This document shows, in pieces, positions 58,084-64,000 of a stretch of 64,000 nt of DNA. Below the pieces are notes generated by a model. The model was not told the origin of the DNA. It saw only the letters and a list, made by a program, of their open reading frames with translations, and made no database searches. Origin of the DNA: Lamellibrachia columna (lineage: Eukaryota; Annelida; Polychaeta; Sabellida; Siboglinidae); assembly GCA_963662155.1 (NCBI GenBank), contig OY759266.1:62437911-62501910 (forward strand), in the 5' to 3' direction. Within the stretch, counting starts at the first letter, position 1, and each line of letters opens with the position of its first letter. The translations under genes were made by a program, and so were the position numbers.

Positions 58084-58811
58084 TAGTGGGAGAAGTGAAA
58101 TTAAGTAATCATTATGAAAAATTGCAGTTTGCTAAGGAAGGAAAAGAACATTTTACACAGGAATAAGTTTTTGATGACTTGTGTATGTACCCAATTAATT
58201 TGTTTTTGTGTTTTGGTAAAAATGTTAATTGCAATGTTTTTGTTTCTGTGTGGACTATTACATGATTAGCAGCAGATATTGCTGTTCATTGCAGTTATGT
58301 AAATTTGTTGCTGTTGTTATAATTCATAATTTTTCTGAAGTCATATTAACATTACATTGATTAAAATGTTGGTTTATCAGTTGTATCGCTTTTGTGGTGT
58401 GGTTTTATTTAGTACTGCAGTTTCACTTTGTTGTAGAATGTGCATATTACAATAGGCTAAAAAGCAGAATATTTACCATTGGAAAGCATGATATGCTTCC
58501 TTGGTTCAATTGTTAGTGTTTATGTAGGATGTCAACTTGAATGTGGATAGATGCTACGAGGGACCTTGTGAACCTCAATAATTCAACCTATTTATGGTTA
58601 ATATGAAAAGCTGTGATATCTTCACTACCACATTGATAAGCACATTATAGGAAATTGGAAGCACTTTACTCCATATTTGTTCTTTGCTTTTTCTTGCTTG
58701 ATAGGAAATGAGCATTTTAATCACCATTAACAGTAATAATACTGACAAGTTTTTAGATGCACATGCAGTGACCAAATGTATTATGGTCATGCAGATTGCA
58801 GTAAAGAGGGT
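58084..58811. other. AT-rich 3' flank of the gene; nothing else seen
   Basis: Probably 3' UTR and intergenic DNA. No frame, repeat or RNA gene is recognised. Confidence 0.4.
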
Positions 58812-59360
58812 ATACATTGGTCCAACGTTGGCAGTGAGTGTTGGCTGGATATTGGCCCAATGCCGTTGGTCCAATGGTGTCGACTTGGTGCAAAATGACA
58901 TTGGCCCAATGTCAGGGTTCTGACAGTGGCCCCATGCCGAATGTTGCATTGGGTCAACGTTGGCAGTGAGTGTTGGCTGGGCATTGGCCCAATGGTGTCG
59001 ACTTGGCGAAAAATGACGTTGGCCCAATGTCAGGGTTCTGACAGTGGCCCCATGCCGAATGTTATATTGGGTCAAAGTTGGCAGTGAGTATTGGCTGGGC
59101 ATTGGCCCAATGCCGTTGGCCCAATGGTATCGACTTGGTGCAAAATGACGTTGGCCCAATGTCAGGATTCTGACAGTGGCCCCATGCCGAATGTTGCATT
59201 GGGCCAACGTTGGCAGTGAGTGTTTGCTGGGCATTGGCCCAATGACTTTGGCCCAATGGTGTCGACTTGGTGCAAAATGACATTGGCCCAATGTTAGGAT
59301 TATGACAGTGGCCCCATGCAGCATGTTGCATTGGGCCAATGTTGGCCCAATGCCTGCTTG
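58812..59360. repeat. 132-bp tandem repeat, about 4.3 copies
   Basis: GTTGGCAGTGAGT recurs at 58,827, 58,959, 59,077 and 59,209 (steps 132, 118, 132). The 118-bp unit lacks one CCGTTGGCCCAATG. Units are built from many CATTGGCCCAATG palindromes and GTCGACTTGG. The 254-codon minus-strand frame (58,575-59,339) is open because 132 is divisible by 3. Confidence 0.93.
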
Positions 59361-59752
59361 CTATCTGGGAAACCCGACAGTGCGTAACCATCGTGAATTG
59401 ATCGTGTATTTATAAAATGCTGCCAAGTCTACCGCTTTGACGGTAGAACTACCACTTTGTCTTCAATTTTACATTATCTACCGCTTTACTGCATTCAAGC
59501 CAAAATCTACCGCCAAACCGCAATTCCAAGCGTACAGTTAAAATTACTCATTTCGAATCCAAATATACGACCAAACCACACCACTTCACATAGGAAATGC
59601 ACCATAAGTAAACATACTCTAAAATTGTTTTTTTTTTGCGCCAGGACGGGAAGCCCCCTTCTACACCCTCCCCTCGCGGCCGTGGCGCCAGGACTTCGTC
59701 GCCAGATCTTGATCTAATATATCACCGTCACATCATTAAAATCGGTAGATAT
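59361..59752. other. Stretch with scattered CTACCGC motifs
   Basis: CTACCGC(T/C) occurs several times between 59,430 and 59,515. A poly-T and a GC-rich GCGCCAGGACGGGAAG...GGCGCCAGGACTTCG repeat follow at about 59,640-59,700. No gene. Confidence 0.4.
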
Positions 59753-59880
59753 GCCGTCAAACGTCTGTCCTTATACGAAACACTTCGGAATGTCTGTCAC
59801 ATGTCTGTCTTTATACAGGACATTTGGGAATGTCTGTCACACGTCTGTCCTTATACGAAACTTCGAATGTCAAATCTACA
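59753..59880. repeat. About 40-bp tandem repeat, 3 copies
   Basis: CTGTC(C/T)TTATAC(G/A) followed by a variable GAA/GGA CA(C)TT segment and GAATGTCTGTCACA recur three times (about 59,764, 59,806 and 59,847). Confidence 0.8.
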
Positions 59881-60354
59881 GTAGACGAGGTGTAACTACT
59901 TTTGAGTCTAGAGTTTCGGCAAAACGCAGCGGATTTTGTTTTGTTTAACCTGTAGGTAGGCCTGTTCCTACGAAGAAAATGCGGTGTGTCTGAAAATGTC
60001 TAAACGAAAAGACAACATTAAACATCTGTTATGTGCAATTTATTGCAATAAAAAACAAGTATGTTACAAGTGACTAAAACAACACGTAATCGTTTTAATT
60101 TCTATATCGGCATTATTGTAAACTAGAGGCACGGTAGTGTAGTAATAGTAAAATTATTTATTTATTCATACGACAATGTGTAAAATTCAATTACAATTGA
60201 AGTATCTTTGCACAAAAAGAGACTAACACGTATTTTATCTTAACGTAGGACGTTTTTCTGTGTTGCTTAATTTTGGTCACGGATTTATTCGAACCAGCAA
60301 ATACCAGCCATGACCAGCCATGCCAGCCACACAATGACACCTTTCACACGTCCA

Positions 60355-61235
60355 ATGGTTCCTCTTCCCAACACCTTTTCTCCCTATTCCCCACATTCAC
60401 TGGTTCCTTCTCCAACACCTTTTCTCCCTATTCCCCACATTCACTGGTCCCTCCTCCCAACACCTTTTCTCCCTATTCCCCACATTCACTGGTACCTTTC
60501 TCCCTATTCCACACATTCACTGGTTCCTTCTCCCAACAACCTTTCTCCCTATTCACCACATTCACTGGTTCCTTCTCCCAACAACCTTTCTCCCCATTCC
60601 CTACATTCACTGGTTCCTTCTCCCAACAACCTTTCTCCCTATTCCCCACATTCACTGGTTCCTTCTCCCAACAACCTTTTCTCCCTATTCCCCACATTCA
60701 CTGGTTCATTCTCCCAACACCTTTTCTCCCTATGCCCCGCATTCACTGGTTCCTCCTCCCAACAACCTTTCTCCCTATTCCCCACATTCACTGGTTCCTC
60801 CTCCCAACACATTTTCTCCCTATTCCCCACATTCACTGGTTCCTTCTCCGAACAACCTTTCTCCCTATTCCCCACATTCACTGGTTCCTTCTGCAACACC
60901 TTTTCTCCCTATTCCCCACATTCACTGGTTCCTTCACCCAACAACTTTTCTCCCTATTCCCCACATTCACTGGTTCCTTCACCCAACAACTTTTCTCCTT
61001 ATTCCCCACATTCAATGGTTCCTTCTCCCTATTCCCCACATTCACTGATTCCTCCTCCCAACACCTTTTCTCCGTATTCCCCACATCCACTGGTTCCTTC
61101 TCCTAACACCTTTTCTTCCTATTCCCCACATTCACTAGTTCCTTCTCCCGACACCTTTTTTCCCTATTCCTCACATTCACTGGTTCCTCTTCCCAGCAGC
61201 GTTTCTGCTTATTCCCCACATTCACTGGTCCTCAT
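60355..61235. repeat. 45-bp tandem repeat, about 19 copies, pyrimidine-rich
   Basis: The unit contains TTTCTCCCTATTCCCCACAT, TCACTGGTTCCTTC and TCCCAACAACC. Units with small indels occur. The period is 15 codons, so three frames on the plus strand and one on the minus strand stay open over long distances (up to 352 codons). Each gives a 15-residue repeat such as SLFPTFTGSFSQQPF or SPYSPHSLVPSPNNL. Indels that move the repeat between frames without changing the DNA pattern argue against protein selection. Confidence 0.93.
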
Positions 61236-61530
61236 CCCAACTCTTCCCCGCAGTTGGCCTCCCATCTTTCCTATATTCGCTCGTCTTTCCACTCATTGTA
61301 ACATTCCTTCTTCTCCATATTCCCAATACCTCAATGCTTGCTCTCCCCTTGTCCCTACATGGGATTAGTCTCCCTCCCATACCTCACTCCCTCGTCCTCG
61401 TTTTCGCTCGTCCAATCAGCTGAAAGGTCCTACTCAGCGCGGCCAAACATCACCAGACGACGTGTCCCCCAATGTGAGGTGTGGAAGAACAATATAGCTT
61501 TCACAAGTTTCACGTAATTACTTGAACTGT
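61236..61530. other. Pyrimidine-rich transition zone
   Basis: Decayed C/T-rich DNA similar in composition to the 45-bp repeat, then a short mixed stretch. No gene seen. Confidence 0.4.
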
Positions 61531-61678
61531 GTGAGCTTAGTGAGGGTGTGTGGGTGGTAGAACGACAACTGTTAGAGGTCCACAAGTATGTGTGTCACAA
61601 AATTTGTGAGCTTAGTGAGGGTGTGTGGGTGGTAGAGAGACAACTGTTAGAGGTCCACAAGTATGTTTACAAGTATGT
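61531..61678. repeat. 75-bp tandem duplication
   Basis: GTGAGCTTAGTGAGGGTGTG starts at 61,531 and 61,606; AACTGTTAGAGGTCCACAAG is shared. Two copies lead directly into the CGGT microsatellite. Confidence 0.93.
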
Positions 61679-61679
61679 G

Positions 61680-61773
61680 TCGGTCGGTCGGTCGGTCGGT
61701 CGGTCGGTCGGTCGGTCGGTCGGTCGGTCGGTCGGTCGGTCGGTCGGTCGGTCGGTCGGTCGGTCGGTCGGTC
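61680..61773. repeat. (CGGT)n microsatellite
   Basis: About 23 uninterrupted copies. Apparent (VGRS)n and (PTDR)n proteins are artefacts. Confidence 0.98.
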
Positions 61774-62458
<685 letters not shown>

Positions 62459-62460
62459 GG

Positions 62461-64000
62461 TGTCAACCGAGGACATTGGCCAGAATACACACCTTCTAAC
62501 CGAGGTCCTACCGCCAACGTTTTTAAACGCCTACTAGTGGTTTCCTGTGTTAATTTGATGTAGACCTCGGTTAGACGTTCAGAGCCTGTTTTTGTCTCGA
62601 GTCGGCGAAATCTGTCTTCACACACTCGCTTTGACGCGCGTCCTCGGTTCTACGGTGAATATTCTGGTCCGAACCGTTGCGTCATTTCACTGTCTGCGCG
62701 ACACCCACGTCCCGTATTTTTTTTTATACTGCCATGACAAATTTACGAATATCAGATAACGCTATATCAGATAGTTATTCGACGCTTTTTGGTATTACAT
62801 ACTTAAGATCTTCCACAAAATACTATGTTCTCGTCACCGACGTAATATTCGTACTTAACATGAAATCCCACAAGATACCTCATTGACATGCCCGATGTTA
62901 AGACTCGACTTCGACTCGAACTTGTTGTTCTCACTATTTATGTATTTTTTTACATTAAAATAACACATTTTATTAATGTATTAAAAGTTCAATATGTACG
63001 CATCATTTGTTTAACGAACGTTCAATACATTATTTATTGATTCACTACAAATAAAAATCTTCAACAATGCAGCACAGGGCAAAAAATAGATGCTTCAGAT
63101 CTGACCGATTCAATATTTCTTACTACACTGTGTATTCGTATATACGCAAAACGTGTCAACCGAGGACATTGGCCAGAATACACACCTTCTAACTTAACGC
63201 CTATTTGATGTAGACCACGGTTGGCCGTTCAGAGCCTGGTTTTGTGTGAAATGTGTAGGTATATATATACATATGACTCTCGATTCGGCAAAATTTCTCT
63301 TCAAACAATCGCTTTGACGCACCTCACGAAGTAGTTGCACCTGCCCGATTTCTTTTAGATCTGAATAATTTATTCGACAAGACAAATAACATATAAAGAA
63401 ATTCAGAGTACTACGAATTAATACAAAATGTATGAATTTATAACTCACGTCCCGTAATTTTTATCAGGAGCGTCTCTGATACTGCCATGACACATTTACG
63501 AATAATGGATAGAACTTTTTGGTATTACGCATCCGTTTTTTTAATGAAGTGTCAGCAAAGATATTCCACAAAATACTATATTCACGTCACCGACGTAATA
63601 TTAGGCTTACGTCGGTATGCAAATATGAATTCGGAGAGAGGCAATACTCAACATGAAATCCGACAAGATACTTTATTGATATGCCCAATATTAAGATGGC
63701 ATCCGCTACGCATTGTTTGGACTCGTAGTTTTTGGCATGTTCTTAATATCAATGTACTTTTTCCATTAACATAACAATATTTATCAATGTATAAATTGTG
63801 TACTTAAAGTTCAATATGTACGCATGATTTGTTTGACGAAATTTTCATAAATTATTTATTAATGCATTACAAATTAACATCTTCAACCGTGCAGCACGTA
63901 GCAAATTATATGCCTCAGATCTGACCGATTAAATATTTCTTGTTACACTGTGCTTTTATGTATACGCAAACCATAAAGGGTGTCAACCGAGGACATTGGC
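62461..64000. repeat. Satellite 3: unit about 0.7-0.83 kb, continuing past the window
   Basis: TGTCAACCGAGGACATTGGC begins at 62,461, 63,154 and 63,981. The second unit is 827 bp against 693 bp in the first; most of the extra lies at about 63,250-63,460. Shared landmarks include CCAGAATACACACCTTCTAA, CTCACGTCCCGTA-like text, TACTGCCATGACA(C/A)ATTTAC, GTCACCGACGTAATATT, AGTTCAATATGTACGCAT and CAGATCTGACCGATT. Small frames inside (60-95 codons) are not conserved between copies, so it is read as non-coding. Confidence 0.92.
62478..62670. repeat. Nested inverted repeats at the head of satellite 3 copy 1
   Basis: Inner arms: TCTAACCGAGGTC (62,495-62,507) against GACCTCGGTTAGA (62,563-62,575). Outer arms: GGCCAGAATACACACC (62,478-62,493) against GGTGAATATTCTGGTCC (62,654-62,670). 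The second copy of the unit lacks the inner left arm (CTTCTAACTTAACGCC instead). Confidence 0.75.

Noticed and set aside
58575..59339. 254-codon minus-strand frame with 44-residue repeats
   Set aside because: The 132-bp repeat period keeps the frame open, and the non-repeat part has no coding character.
60273..61368. 277- and 352-codon frames with 15-residue repeats
   Set aside because: Two plus frames and the minus strand are all open across the same 45-bp array; indels switch the same peptide between frames, and no splice sites or flanking coding sequence were found.

Overview
This is a repeat-dominated piece of an animal nuclear genome. The signs are spliced exons with GT/AG borders, several non-LTR retrotransposon (LINE) families at different ages, a pogo-like DNA transposon remnant, long satellite arrays, and (GT)n, (AT)n and (CGGT)n microsatellites. 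The mix of LINEs (RTE-like, CR1/L2-like with a PHD finger and a 2A-like motif, and an ORF1-bearing element with a YADD reverse transcriptase) suggests a marine invertebrate, most likely a lophotrochozoan. That placement is an inference from general familiarity. Nothing in the window looks prokaryotic.

Layout. 1-166: unique left flank. 167-12,677: satellite 1, about 61 monomers of 204 bp with nested higher-order duplications. 12,678-31,700: satellite 2, about 650 diverged monomers of 29 bp, punctuated by a recurring spacer of about 100 bp. 31,701-32,275: decayed LINE endonuclease fragment. 32,288-35,997: a 67-bp tandem repeat split by a nearly intact RTE-like LINE with a 25-bp flanking duplication. 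36,140-39,158: two exons (minus strand) of a host gene encoding a 19-residue-repeat, low-complexity protein; the intron holds hairpins and a (GT)n/(GTGTG)n block. 39,345-41,800: minus-strand LINE pseudogene split by a 1,389-bp pogo/Tigger-like element. 41,800-43,735: GAT-type and ATC-type low-complexity tracts, then a palindrome cluster. 43,893-47,825: an apparently complete CR1/L2-like LINE whose 1,172-aa ORF has a leader, a 2A-like motif, a PHD finger, an endonuclease and a reverse transcriptase. 48,752-50,232: minisatellite, foldback element, a doubtful exon. 50,285-54,299: nested LINE fossils on both strands. 55,415-57,062: possible tRNA-derived SINE, 378-bp duplication, LINE 3' end. 57,134-58,083: two exons of a probable second host gene (plus strand). 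58,812-62,456: minisatellites and microsatellites. 62,461-64,000: satellite 3, unit about 0.7-0.83 kb, running off the window.

Most of the window is not coding in the usual sense. The two full LINE ORFs are self-mobilising genes. The only host-gene candidates are the exon pairs at 36,140-39,158 (-) and 57,134-58,083 (+). Many long open frames come from repeats whose period is divisible by three, or whose stop codons have mutated away. I found no tRNA, rRNA, CRISPR array or operon. The points most worth following are the leader/2A/PHD arrangement of the LINE at 43,966-47,484, the frame-rotating 29-bp satellite with its spacer, the precisely nested transposons, and the 19-residue-repeat exon.
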